Source: Alcanivorax quisquiliarum
GTDB lineage: Bacteria; Pseudomonadota; Gammaproteobacteria; Pseudomonadales; Alcanivoracaceae
Assembly (NCBI RefSeq): GCF_023051175.1
Contig: NZ_JALKII010000010.1
Span: 29,351-93,350 of the forward strand
Direction of reading: 5' to 3'
Length of the DNA stretch: 64,000 bases
The translations under genes were made by a program, and so were the position numbers. A model generated the notes under the pieces. The model searched no databases and was not told where the DNA came from. It worked only from the letters and a program-made list of their open reading frames with translations. Shown here piece by piece: positions 18,181-28,911 of this stretch (position 1 is the first letter of the stretch; the number at the start of each line of letters is the position of its first letter).

Positions 18181-18198
18181 TGTAAGCTTTCTCTTACA
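18181..18198. promoter_or_regulatory. TGTAAG-N6-CTTACA inverted repeat
   Basis: Perfect 6-base arms in the AT-rich upstream region of the second OmpA-family gene; a further TGTAAG lies at 18158-18163. It is a possible regulator site with no known match. Confidence 0.35.
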
Positions 18199-18597
18199 TG
18201 GCTTTTGTTTCTTCCTTTTTCAATCAGTTACACGCCGATACAGTGCAGGCGCAAAGCAAGGCAACCAGAAGGCTTTCGTGACGCGGAGCGCCGATCAGCT
18301 TGTAAATATTTCGTTGTTTTGCCCTGTTGCCCGGCGGTGGCCGTATACAATCCAACACATAAATACAACACGCTGCGGCGCTCGGCGCCGGTCAGCCAAG
18401 GCTCCACCTAAAAACATATCTTTTTGATTTAAAAGAAAGTTTTAGTTTTAAAGAGCCTCCCTGCCAAGGCGATATCAAATTGCCTTCATGGAAATCCGGC
18501 CCCCGCCTACCTCGCCATTCCCCGATCATTCACGGCGTAACCCGGCCCGCCCGGGTTCACCTGTTTTCCGTGGGAGTCAGCAAAGAGGGATTGCTCT

Positions 18598-19683
18598 ATG
18601 AAATTCACCAGATCGGGATTTGCTATCGGCGTCGCCGGCCTGATGTTCGGCGTGTCGGCTGCGGCCAATCAGGAATGGCCTGAATCATTCGGCTATCTGG
18701 GTATCCAGGGTTCGTATTACGACATCGAAACAGGTCGTGATTCTATCGGCGATGTGCACAACTACTGGCAGCCTGCCGTCAATCTTGGCTACCGCTTCAA
18801 TCCGCGTTTCTCCATTCAGTTGCAATACGGCGAAGCTGAAACCGAAGCCCGCAACCTGGATATTGATGTGGATGCCAAGCTGGCCACCATTACCGGTCGC
18901 CTGCATTTTCCGGAATGGGCGTTCGGCGGCTTTCAGCCCTATGCCGGCGCCGGTTACGGACGTAACGAGCTTGAGCCGGATGGCCTGCGCACCAAGCGCG
19001 AGGATATGTACGTGGGCGAGCTGGGCTTGCAGCGGCTGCTCGGCAGCCATTTCATGCTGGATCTTGGCGTCCGTGGCCTGCTGGAGGATGACGACCGCTT
19101 CTTCGATTCCCAGCCCTACATTGCTCTCAACTGGTTGTTCGGCAAGCGCTATGCCGAAGCAGCACCCGCACCGGCGCCTGAGCCGGCACCGCGTCGCGAA
19201 GAACCGATGTGGATCGATAGCGATAACGATGGCGTGCCGGATCATCTGGATCAGTGCCCCAACACCCCGGCCGGCGCGCTGGTTGATGACGTTGGCTGCC
19301 ATCTGACGCTGGAAGAAACCGTCAGCATCACGCTGCACGTGGAATTCGATCACGACAGCACCACCGTCAAACGTAGCTTCCTGCCGCAGATCGGTGAAGT
19401 GGCCGAGGTGCTGGTGCAGTATCCGGATGCCGAGGTGCTGCTGGAAGGCCACACCGACTCCACCGGCCCGGCCAGCTACAACCAGAATCTCTCTGTGAGC
19501 CGCGCCGACGCTGTCATGCGCGTGCTGATTTCCGAATTCGGTATTGGCCCGGAACGTATCCGCACCTCCGGCATGGGTGAATCCCAGCCGATCGCGGATA
19601 ACAACACCGCTGCCGGCCGCGCTCAGAACCGGCGTGTCGAGGCAGTTGTCGAGGCCAGCCGTGAACAGATCCAGCGCCGCTGA
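18598..19683 (+). CDS. OmpA-family outer membrane protein with one TSP3-type repeat
   Basis: A 361-residue paralogue of the 16465-17628 product: signal peptide (MKFTRSGFAIGVAGLMFGVSAAA), barrel-like N-terminal domain with GYRFNPRFSIQLQYGEAE, a Pro/Ala hinge (APAPAPEPAPRREE), one calcium-binding-type repeat (DSDNDGVPDHLDQCPNTPAG) and an OmpA peptidoglycan-binding domain with LEGHTDSTGPASYN and GMGESQPIADN. The sequences align along their length, so the pair arose by tandem duplication followed by loss or gain of one repeat. It has its own long upstream region. A lipoprotein gene starts 41 bases after it. Confidence 0.9.
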   Translation: MKFTRSGFAIGVAGLMFGVSAAANQEWPESFGYLGIQGSYYDIETGRDSIGDVHNYWQPAVNLGYRFNPRFSIQLQYGEAETEARNLDIDVDAKLATITGRLHFPEWAFGGFQPYAGAGYGRNELEPDGLRTKREDMYVGELGLQRLLGSHFMLDLGVRGLLEDDDRFFDSQPYIALNWLFGKRYAEAAPAPAPEPAPRREEPMWIDSDNDGVPDHLDQCPNTPAGALVDDVGCHLTLEETVSITLHVEFDHDSTTVKRSFLPQIGEVAEVLVQYPDAEVLLEGHTDSTGPASYNQNLSVSRADAVMRVLISEFGIGPERIRTSGMGESQPIADNNTAAGRAQNRRVEAVVEASREQIQRR

Positions 19684-19724
19684 AACCACACAGACAAGCA
19701 TGCAAGCCATGCAGGAGAACGCAC

Positions 19725-21371
19725 ATGAAACGCATTAATCTGCCATTAATAAAAGGAGCATCGCTGCTGATGGCAGCGATACTGATCGCTGCTTGCGGTG
19801 GTGGCGGCAGCGGCCCCAACTCCAGTCGTATCGACGTCCCCGGTGACGGCGACCCTGGCCCTGGCCCCGGCCCTGGCCCCGGCCCTGGCCCCGGCGACCC
19901 GACTTTCTGTGAAGATCCACTGCAACTGCTGCGGATCGACAACAACGGCATCGTGCCAGCCGATGGCGCTACCGACGTCCCGCTGAACAGCGTTATCAAC
20001 GTGCGCTTCAGCCACGCCGTCTCGCCTGCATCGGTGAGCGACACCACAATTTTCCTCACCGCTGAAGGTGCGCCGGTAGATGTCACTCACCAGGTCAACG
20101 GTCGCAACGTGACCCTGACGCCCAATGCCGCACTGACGGGCGCCACGGAATACACCCTGACCATCGGCGGCCAGATTGAAGCAGCCGCTTGTGTCGATAC
20201 CGGCACCAGCAAATTCCTGTCCGATAATGATGTCGGTGACCGCACCTTCACCACCGGCACCCAACCTGATGCCATACAGCCAACCATCGTCTCGATCACG
20301 CCTGCCGACGGCGCCTCGCTAGTGCCGCAGGATGCCAGCGTTACCATTATCTTCAGCGAGCCGGTGCTGGCGGATTCCATCACCAGTAGCACGGTAACGC
20401 TGACACGGCTGGATAATTCGACCACCGTGGATGGCACGCTGGACGTGAAAAGAGAGATCGTCGTCTTCACGCCCGCCACACCGCTGTTGATGCAACGCAA
20501 CTATCGCCTGGATGTTTCCACCAATGTGCGTGATCTGGCCGGCAATTCGCTGCAAAACGCTGGCCAGAGCGAGTTCCGCACCGGCGGCGTGGTGGTCGGC
20601 CTCAATGATGATCTGATCCGCGAGATTCCCGGCCTGAGCGATCTGAGCAATGGCCCGCTCGCGGACCTGCTCACCCAGATCGGCCTGGTGCCGGATCAGG
20701 GCGGCGGTGCCGGCAATCTGGATAACCTGGCCATCATCACCCTGCCATTGCCGACGGACATCAACAATCCGACCGAGTTCGACAATTTGTTGATCGCGGT
20801 ATGTGATCCGGACACTCCTGGCGAACCCTGCGCCCTGAGCCTGAGCGCCGGCCTGAACCCGGATGCAGTGGCACAGCTGGCCGATGCCTTTACCGGCGGC
20901 GACCCCGAAGCCCTTATGGAAGCGCTCGCCAATGCGCTGGTGGCAGAGAACGGCGTCCTGAGTATTGATCTGGCATTGCTGGAAGACGGCCTGCCCGGCG
21001 CCACGCAAATCCTTGATGATGTGCCGCTGCTCAGCGATGCGCTGGACATGATCGTCGGCGCGCTGGAAGACGGGCTGACACAAGTGCCAGTGCTCAATGA
21101 GCTTGTCGATCAGCTCAACCTGTTCGGCCCCGGCAGCGTTGTCGATCTCGGCCTGCTCGGCGGCTCGTTACTGCAACTGGATGTCGGTGACGACGAATAT
21201 CGGCTGCTCGAACTGAGTGTGCTCGATCCCACCACGGGCACTGTGCTGGATCTCAGCGGCGGGTTGATCAGCGATGTGCTTGACCCAGTACTGGGGGCAC
21301 TTGATCCGGTGCTTGATCCGGTCAACGAGCTGCTGTGCAACACCATTCCGCTGCTGTGCCTGCGGCGATAG
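19725..21371 (+). CDS. Ig-like (Big_5) lipoprotein with Gly-Pro hinge
   Basis: A 548-residue probable lipoprotein: the signal ends LIAACGGGGS, then a Gly-Pro repeat hinge (residues about 42-57) coded by a 12-base DNA repeat. Two Ig-like domains of the Big_5 type follow; each has the pattern GATDVPLNSVINVRFSHAV or GASLVPQDASVTIIFSEPV and ends with a YTLTIGG or YRLDVSTNV strand. The C-terminal 250 residues are rich in Leu, Asp and Gly, with repeated LDPVLGALDPVLDPVNELL-like phrases, and I do not recognise them. It is probably exposed at the cell surface. It may share a transcript with the upstream OmpA gene. Confidence 0.8.
   Translation: MKRINLPLIKGASLLMAAILIAACGGGGSGPNSSRIDVPGDGDPGPGPGPGPGPGPGDPTFCEDPLQLLRIDNNGIVPADGATDVPLNSVINVRFSHAVSPASVSDTTIFLTAEGAPVDVTHQVNGRNVTLTPNAALTGATEYTLTIGGQIEAAACVDTGTSKFLSDNDVGDRTFTTGTQPDAIQPTIVSITPADGASLVPQDASVTIIFSEPVLADSITSSTVTLTRLDNSTTVDGTLDVKREIVVFTPATPLLMQRNYRLDVSTNVRDLAGNSLQNAGQSEFRTGGVVVGLNDDLIREIPGLSDLSNGPLADLLTQIGLVPDQGGGAGNLDNLAIITLPLPTDINNPTEFDNLLIAVCDPDTPGEPCALSLSAGLNPDAVAQLADAFTGGDPEALMEALANALVAENGVLSIDLALLEDGLPGATQILDDVPLLSDALDMIVGALEDGLTQVPVLNELVDQLNLFGPGSVVDLGLLGGSLLQLDVGDDEYRLLELSVLDPTTGTVLDLSGGLISDVLDPVLGALDPVLDPVNELLCNTIPLLCLRR
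19853..19895 (+). repeat. 12-base repeat coding Gly-Pro hinge
   Basis: The unit CCTGGCCCCGGC is repeated about 3.5 times within the lipoprotein gene and encodes the GPGP hinge. Slippage here would change hinge length in steps of four residues. Confidence 0.85.
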
Positions 21372-21397
21372 TCTGACTCCCGCCTTATAAGCGGCTT

Positions 21398-21430
21398 GGG
21401 GCGCCTCCCCCCTCGGGGCGCCCCTTCTTT
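21398..21430 (+). terminator. Terminator of the Ig-like lipoprotein gene
   Basis: GGGGCGCC (21398-21405) pairs with GGCGCCCC (21417-21424), followed by TTCTTTT. Confidence 0.8.
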
Positions 21431-22121
21431 TATGCGGAAGGAGGTTTCAGACGACGGGGCGAAACAAGCGCCCGCCACACCGCGTACCCTGGCACCGGCT
21501 TTTTGATGTCACTGTAAAACGGTGCTGAGGCGATGGTGCAATCGTGTTTCGCTCCCCGCTTTATCGCATATGCGAGGGCACTGAACGATACGGCGCACTT
21601 GCATCAGCAATAGCGCAGGGGCACGACCAGTGCGCGGGGAGTCAGCGTGCACGCCCTCGTCTTCCTGTTCACGTTTTCGCTTGAGTCGATCGCTCGCTTG
21701 TCTGGCACTCCTTTGCTTGCCCCCTTGCCTGGCCCTCCATGTTCCGCAGTCCCTCGCCTGGCACGCTTTCGTTCGGCGCTCGCGTCTGGTGCTCCCGTCT
21801 GATGCTCTCTCGTCTGGTAAAACGCAGCACCACTCTTTTATCGCCCCGAAGCCATCATGTGTTTGACAGCAATCGCTGCGGCGCTTTCTTCGTCACCCGT
21901 GCTGTCAGCTCTTCCTGCCTCGGCCAGCTCATCGCAGTTGTCCCATATCGGCTGGTAGCACTGCGCAACAACAGATCGGTTGCTCCAGCGTCGGCATCCA
22001 TCGCGCTGCAACCAATTGCCGCACCGCCTGCGCCAATAGGCCAAAGAGTCATTGAGAGGCCGCCACCGCTGTCCATAATCATTGGCGATCAAACACCGTC
22101 CACCATAAAAAGGGGAGCCCC
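21431..22121. other. Spacer upstream of the acyl-CoA dehydrogenase pair
   Basis: About 690 bases with no well-supported gene. The central part is rich in CTC/TCT/GCTC words without a clear repeat. A minus-strand frame from about 22128 to 21838 encodes a 96-residue Trp/Cys-rich peptide of unknown reality. A promoter for the downstream dehydrogenases must lie here but was not resolved. Confidence 0.4.
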
Positions 22122-23429
22122 ATGGCAAAAGATGCCGTCGGCTATGCGCTCAGTACGCTGAACAGGATGGCCAGTTCCGAGCTGCTCGACAAACTCGGCC
22201 TGCGCAAGCTGGTGGAGCGAATGGCTTACACCCTGACGCGCACCGGCTTTCAGGTCATCACCACCTCGGCACGCACTTTCAAGGGCGGCCCGAGGCTGGA
22301 CAAACCCGAACGGCTTAACAAGCCCGGCCACACCACTGATCTGTTCGATCTGAATATCACCGACGAACAGCAGATGATTCGTGATTCCGTGCGTGCCTTC
22401 GCCACAGACGTGTTGCGCCCCGGTGCCGAACACGCCGATGAAAACGCCACCACCAGCGATGAAACCATTGCCGCCGCACTGGAGCTGGGCCTCAATTTCT
22501 TTGCCGTGCCGGAATCACTTGGTGGCGCCGCCAGTGAGCGTTCCCCAGTCACCACCATGCTGCTGGCAGAAGATCTCGCCTGGGGCGATATGGGGCAAGC
22601 CATCGCCATCCTCGCCCCCATGGGCGTCGCCAATGCGCTGACACAATGGGGCACGGCGGAACAGCAGTCCCGTTACCTGCCGGCATTCGCCTCGGAAAAC
22701 CCGCCCAAGGCAACCATCGCGCTGGCCGAACCACGCCCGCTGTTCGATCCATTGCAGCTTCAGACGCTGGCCGAACGTGACGGCGATAGCTATGTGCTCA
22801 ATGGCGTGAAGTCGCTGGTGCCGCTCGCTGGCGAAGCCGAGCTGTTCCTGATCGCCGCCCAGGCCGACGACGGCCCGGCGGTCTTCATTGTCGAAGGCGG
22901 CGCCGAAGGCCTGCGCGCCGGCGATGATCCGTCGATGGGCATTCGCGCCTGCGCACAACGTCCGTTGCAACTCGAAAATGTGCGTGTCCCCGCCAGCCAA
23001 CGTCTCGGCACCGATGATTTTGATTACCGTGCCTTTGTCGATCTCGGCACCCTCGCCTGGTGCGCTCTGGCCATCGGCACCAGCCAGGCTGTGCTCGACT
23101 ACGTGATTCCCTACTGCAACGAGCGCAAGGCATTTGGCGAGCCCATCAGCCACCGGCAAGCAGTCGCCTTCATGATTGCCGACATGGCCATTGAACTGGA
23201 TGCCATGCGCATGCTCACCTGGCGCGCAGTATGCCGTGCCGAGCAGGGCAAGCCGTTCCGCCGCGAGGCCCATCTGGCACGCACGCTCTGCAAGGAAAAA
23301 GCCATGCAGATCGGCACCGACGGAGTGCAACTGCTCGGTGGGCACGGCTTCACCAAGGAATACCCGGTCGAGCGCTGGTACCGCGACCTGCGCGCCATTG
23401 GCGTCGCTTTTGGCGGCCTGCATCTGTGA
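22122..23429 (+). CDS. Acyl-CoA dehydrogenase-family protein lacking the catalytic Glu motif
   Basis: A 435-residue member of the acyl-CoA dehydrogenase family. The core fold is visible (DEQQMIRDSVRAFATDVLRPG, VPESLGGA, DYVIPYCNERKAFGEPISHRQAVAFMIADM, LLGGHGFTKEYPVERWYRDLRAI), with a 70-residue N-terminal extension. The usual C-terminal YEGT segment holding the catalytic Glu is absent; the chain ends AIGVAFGGLHL. The FAD-contact segment is also altered (IALAEPRPLFDP in place of the typical TEPxxGSD). Together with the canonical dehydrogenase 23 bases downstream it probably forms a mixed complex, as known for heteromeric FadE pairs of actinobacteria. GGGGAG precedes the ATG. Confidence 0.85.
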   Translation: MAKDAVGYALSTLNRMASSELLDKLGLRKLVERMAYTLTRTGFQVITTSARTFKGGPRLDKPERLNKPGHTTDLFDLNITDEQQMIRDSVRAFATDVLRPGAEHADENATTSDETIAAALELGLNFFAVPESLGGAASERSPVTTMLLAEDLAWGDMGQAIAILAPMGVANALTQWGTAEQQSRYLPAFASENPPKATIALAEPRPLFDPLQLQTLAERDGDSYVLNGVKSLVPLAGEAELFLIAAQADDGPAVFIVEGGAEGLRAGDDPSMGIRACAQRPLQLENVRVPASQRLGTDDFDYRAFVDLGTLAWCALAIGTSQAVLDYVIPYCNERKAFGEPISHRQAVAFMIADMAIELDAMRMLTWRAVCRAEQGKPFRREAHLARTLCKEKAMQIGTDGVQLLGGHGFTKEYPVERWYRDLRAIGVAFGGLHL

Positions 23430-23452
23430 TGCGGTAACAGGGAGAACACACC

Positions 23453-24658
23453 ATGAATATCGAAATCCCGAAAAAGATCCGACCGATCATCAACAATGCC
23501 CACCAGGTGGCATTGAGCGTGTTCCGGCCGATTTCACGCAAGTATGACCGCGCCGAACATGAAGCGCCGAAAGAGCTGGAAATGCTGGCTTCGGTGCTCG
23601 ACGGCTTCAACGAAGGCGACCCGGAATCCAGCGCCGGCGCCACACGCACCGGCAAGGGCCGCATCAGCAACGATGGCACCGTGAAGAACGGCGCCAACAT
23701 GAGCACCTGCCTGGGCGCCATGGAGCTGTGCTACGGCGACACCGGTTTTCTGCTGGCGATGCCGCGCCAGGGCCTGGGCAATGCGGCCATCGCTGCTGTG
23801 GCCAACGACGAGCAGCTCAAGCGCTTTGATGGCAAATGGGCCGCGATGGCAATTACCGAACCCGGCTGCGGCTCGGATTCGGCAGCCATTCGCACCACCG
23901 CCCGCAAGGACGGCGATCACTATGTGCTCAATGGCGAGAAGATTTTTGTCACCTCCGGCGAGCGTGCCGATTGTGTGGTGGTCTGGGCCACCCTTGATCC
24001 CGCCATCGGCCGCGCCGCGATCAAATCGTTTGTCGTGGAATGGGGCACACCCGGCATGGAGCTGGGGCGGCTGGAGAAAAAACTCGGTATCAAGGCATCC
24101 GATACCGCCGCGATCAACTTCGTCGACTGCCGCGTGCCGGCGGAAAACCTGCTGGGCAACCCCGAGATTGATGTGAAGAAAGGTTTCGGCGGAGTGATGG
24201 AAACCTTCGACAACACGCGCCCGCTGGTTGCCTCCATGGCTATCGGTGTTGCCAGGGCATCGCTTGAGCGGTTGCGCGAATTGCTCGCAGAGCAAATCGA
24301 ATACAACTACGACAAGCCGGTGGATAACTGCTCTGCTGTCGAAGCCGAGCTGTACCGGATGGAAGCGGAATGGGAAGCCGCCTACTGGCTCGCAATCCGC
24401 GCAGCCTGGATGGCGGACAATAAGCAATCGAACTCGCTGGAAGCCTCCATCTCCAAAGCCAAGGCAGGCCGGGTGGGCAACGCCATCACCCTGCGCTGTG
24501 CAGAGCTGGCCGGCACGCTGGGTTATACCGAGGATGAGTTGCTGGAAAAGTGGGCTCGCGATTCCAAGATTCTGGATATCTTCGAAGGTACACAGCAAAT
24601 TCAGCAACTGATTATCGCTCGGCGTCTGCTGGGGCTGTCGTCTTCCGAATTGAAGTAA
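23453..24658 (+). CDS. Acyl-CoA dehydrogenase
   Basis: A 401-residue FAD-dependent acyl-CoA dehydrogenase that would introduce the alpha,beta double bond in the first step of beta-oxidation. It keeps the flavin-binding ITEPGCGSDSAAIRTTA, YVLNGEKIFVTSGERAD, and the C-terminal ILDIFEGTQQIQ with the catalytic Glu of the EGT motif. It lies 23 bases after the non-canonical paralogue, with its own ribosome site (AGGGAG), so the two are co-transcribed. Chain-length preference cannot be read. A terminator follows. Confidence 0.93.
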   Translation: MNIEIPKKIRPIINNAHQVALSVFRPISRKYDRAEHEAPKELEMLASVLDGFNEGDPESSAGATRTGKGRISNDGTVKNGANMSTCLGAMELCYGDTGFLLAMPRQGLGNAAIAAVANDEQLKRFDGKWAAMAITEPGCGSDSAAIRTTARKDGDHYVLNGEKIFVTSGERADCVVVWATLDPAIGRAAIKSFVVEWGTPGMELGRLEKKLGIKASDTAAINFVDCRVPAENLLGNPEIDVKKGFGGVMETFDNTRPLVASMAIGVARASLERLRELLAEQIEYNYDKPVDNCSAVEAELYRMEAEWEAAYWLAIRAAWMADNKQSNSLEASISKAKAGRVGNAITLRCAELAGTLGYTEDELLEKWARDSKILDIFEGTQQIQQLIIARRLLGLSSSELK

Positions 24659-24666
24659 GCAACAAG

Positions 24667-24701
24667 CCGCCACGGGCGCCGGCGCTCGTGGCGGATCTTT
24701 T
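24667..24701 (+). terminator. Terminator of the acyl-CoA dehydrogenase operon
   Basis: CCGCCACG (24667-24674) pairs with CGTGGCGG (24687-24694), with further GC pairing inside, followed by ATCTTTTA. Confidence 0.75.
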
Positions 24702-24836
24702 ACATCCCGGCCCATGCGGGGTGCACGCAGGTAAGCCATAATGGCCAGCCACAATAGCGAGCCATACGGCAAGCTGTCGCGGCAAACCGCCATAGCAGCC
24801 ACATGCCACCCTTATCCGATGCCGGGAGGTACTTAC

Positions 24837-25304
24837 ATGCGGTACTCCATCATGCGGTACTCCATGCCACGCACCCGCCTGCTGTTGATCAGCTTTACCC
24901 TGCTGTTTGCCATCACCGGATGCAGCGATAACGATGCACCGCCCAATGTCCCCACGCCCGAAGTCGAAACACCCGACGTCGAAGAGCGTGCAGCAGATGA
25001 GCACACCATTGAGGAGTTTGTGCCGGATGTGGCACCGCCGGTAGCACCCGCTCTGGTGCGCTACCATTGCGCCCCAGGCCTGGTTGTCGAAGCCCTTTAC
25101 GAAGGCGAGATGGCCACGCTGACCATCGGCAATGACGAATACCAGCTTGCTCAGGAGCCGGCCGCGTCCGGCGCCCGCTACAGCGATGGGCAACTTCAGT
25201 GGCACAGCAAAGGCGACGAAGCCGTGCTCACGGGCAAAGACGAAATGCATGTCTGCCTGCGCATCAATGATGAAGACCCCGCCGCCTCCGAGATGACGCA
25301 ATAA
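24837..25304 (+). CDS. MliC-like lipoprotein (C-type lysozyme inhibitor family)
   Basis: A 155-residue lipoprotein: hydrophobic signal with lipobox FAITGC, an acidic Pro/Glu linker, and a C-terminal domain of about 80 residues that resembles MliC/PliC, membrane-bound inhibitors of C-type lysozyme. Supporting segments are VRYHCAPGLVVEALY, the characteristic SGARYSDGQLQWHSKGDEAVL, and a final Cys (MHVCLR) that could pair with the first. The frame is open further upstream, but the ATG at 24837 follows GGGAGG and opens the signal region; the ATG codons at 24852 and 24864 are in-frame alternatives because the MRYS phrase is repeated. Confidence 0.7.
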   Translation: MRYSIMRYSMPRTRLLLISFTLLFAITGCSDNDAPPNVPTPEVETPDVEERAADEHTIEEFVPDVAPPVAPALVRYHCAPGLVVEALYEGEMATLTIGNDEYQLAQEPAASGARYSDGQLQWHSKGDEAVLTGKDEMHVCLRINDEDPAASEMTQ

Positions 25305-25440
25305 GCTGATTGGCCCCTGCTCCCCTTCCCCCCGGCTCGTATAGCCTGTTTATTCCCATATCGGCCGCGCAACTGCTACGGTAACGCCGTATTACGCTGC
25401 ATTTTTCAAACGGATGATCTGCAATCGGGGAGAGCCTGAC

Positions 25441-25974
25441 ATGACCGTGCCATTGACACTGGGGCGCCTGCGAATATTGTTCAACCTGCCATGGCTGCTA
25501 GCCGTCTCCGGCATTGTTTTTCTGCTATCGCAAATCGCCCTGGCACTGACGCTGGCGCCGCTTGGCGGCCCCGAGGCAATGCTGCGTGTGCAGCTGCTGT
25601 TTACCTCTGCGGCAGAATATCAATCGCAATTCAGCAGTTGGCAGGATGCCGGCGTGCTGGGCGCTTATCAGGCGCACCTGATCGTAGATGCGTTGCATCC
25701 GGTGTGGTACGCCACTTTTGCGACGTGCCTGCTGGCCATGCTGTTCAGCCACCGTAACGCTGGCGGTGCCTGGGACAAATTGCTGCCACTACCATTGTTA
25801 TCGGGCTTGCTTGATGTACTGGAGAACAGCATGCAGGCAATGTTTCTCAACCACCCGGTCACGTTGACCGACGGGCTGGCGCGCCTCAGCTGGCTGTGCT
25901 CGGTGGGCAAATGGGGGTTGGTGGCGGTGTTCACGCTAGCGGCGCTGTACTGGCTGATACCCCAGCGGCGCTGA
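25441..25974 (+). CDS. Unrecognised four-helix membrane protein
   Basis: A 177-residue protein with about four hydrophobic segments (near residues 15-38, 75-98, 105-120 and 150-172). I do not recognise a family. The ATG at 25441 follows GGGGAGAGCC and is preferred to an in-frame ATG at 25414. It is convergent with fadH, 59 bases away. It carries few charged residues in the membrane part and no visible catalytic motif. Confidence 0.7.
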   Translation: MTVPLTLGRLRILFNLPWLLAVSGIVFLLSQIALALTLAPLGGPEAMLRVQLLFTSAAEYQSQFSSWQDAGVLGAYQAHLIVDALHPVWYATFATCLLAMLFSHRNAGGAWDKLLPLPLLSGLLDVLENSMQAMFLNHPVTLTDGLARLSWLCSVGKWGLVAVFTLAALYWLIPQRR

Positions 25975-26033
25975 AACCCACACCACGCAGGAGCTTGACA
26001 CCAAGGCGGGCGCTGGCGCCCGCCGCAGGTTGC

Positions 26034-28825
<2,792 letters not shown>

Positions 28826-28838
28826 CCTGTCTGAAAAC

Positions 28839-28866
28839 AACAAAGGGGCCAGACGGCCCCTTTGTT
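28839..28866. terminator. Bidirectional terminator between tetR and thiolase genes
   Basis: A perfect 12-base stem (AACAAAGGGGCC / GGCCCCTTTGTT) with an AGAC loop separates two convergent genes; each arm offers a T/A-rich flank. Confidence 0.85.
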
Positions 28867-28911
28867 GGCGGCGCTTGTTGCGCACCGCGTATTGCTTGCA
28901 ATCCCGGCTGA

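Larger units (their letters stand above)
17717..18597. other. Long spacer upstream of the second OmpA gene
   Basis: About 880 bases without a supported gene. It contains a 13-base tandem repeat (17746-17797), and from about 18120 becomes AT-rich, with a TGTAAG / CTTACA inverted repeat (18181-18198) and another TGTAAG at 18158. This AT-rich part is the likely promoter and regulatory region of the second OmpA-family gene; transcription start was not resolved. Confidence 0.5.

Noticed and set aside
21630-21866. Plus-strand small frames in the same spacer
   Set aside because: They are rich in Ser, Arg and Leu in the way random GC-rich frames are, and no ribosome site or homologous motif is visible.
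21838-22128. A 96-residue Trp/Cys-rich minus-strand frame before the acyl-CoA dehydrogenases
   Set aside because: It begins antisense over the ribosome site of a confident gene, has no ribosome site of its own that I can see and no recognisable motif; third-position base use is mixed. It could be a relic but I cannot support it as a gene.
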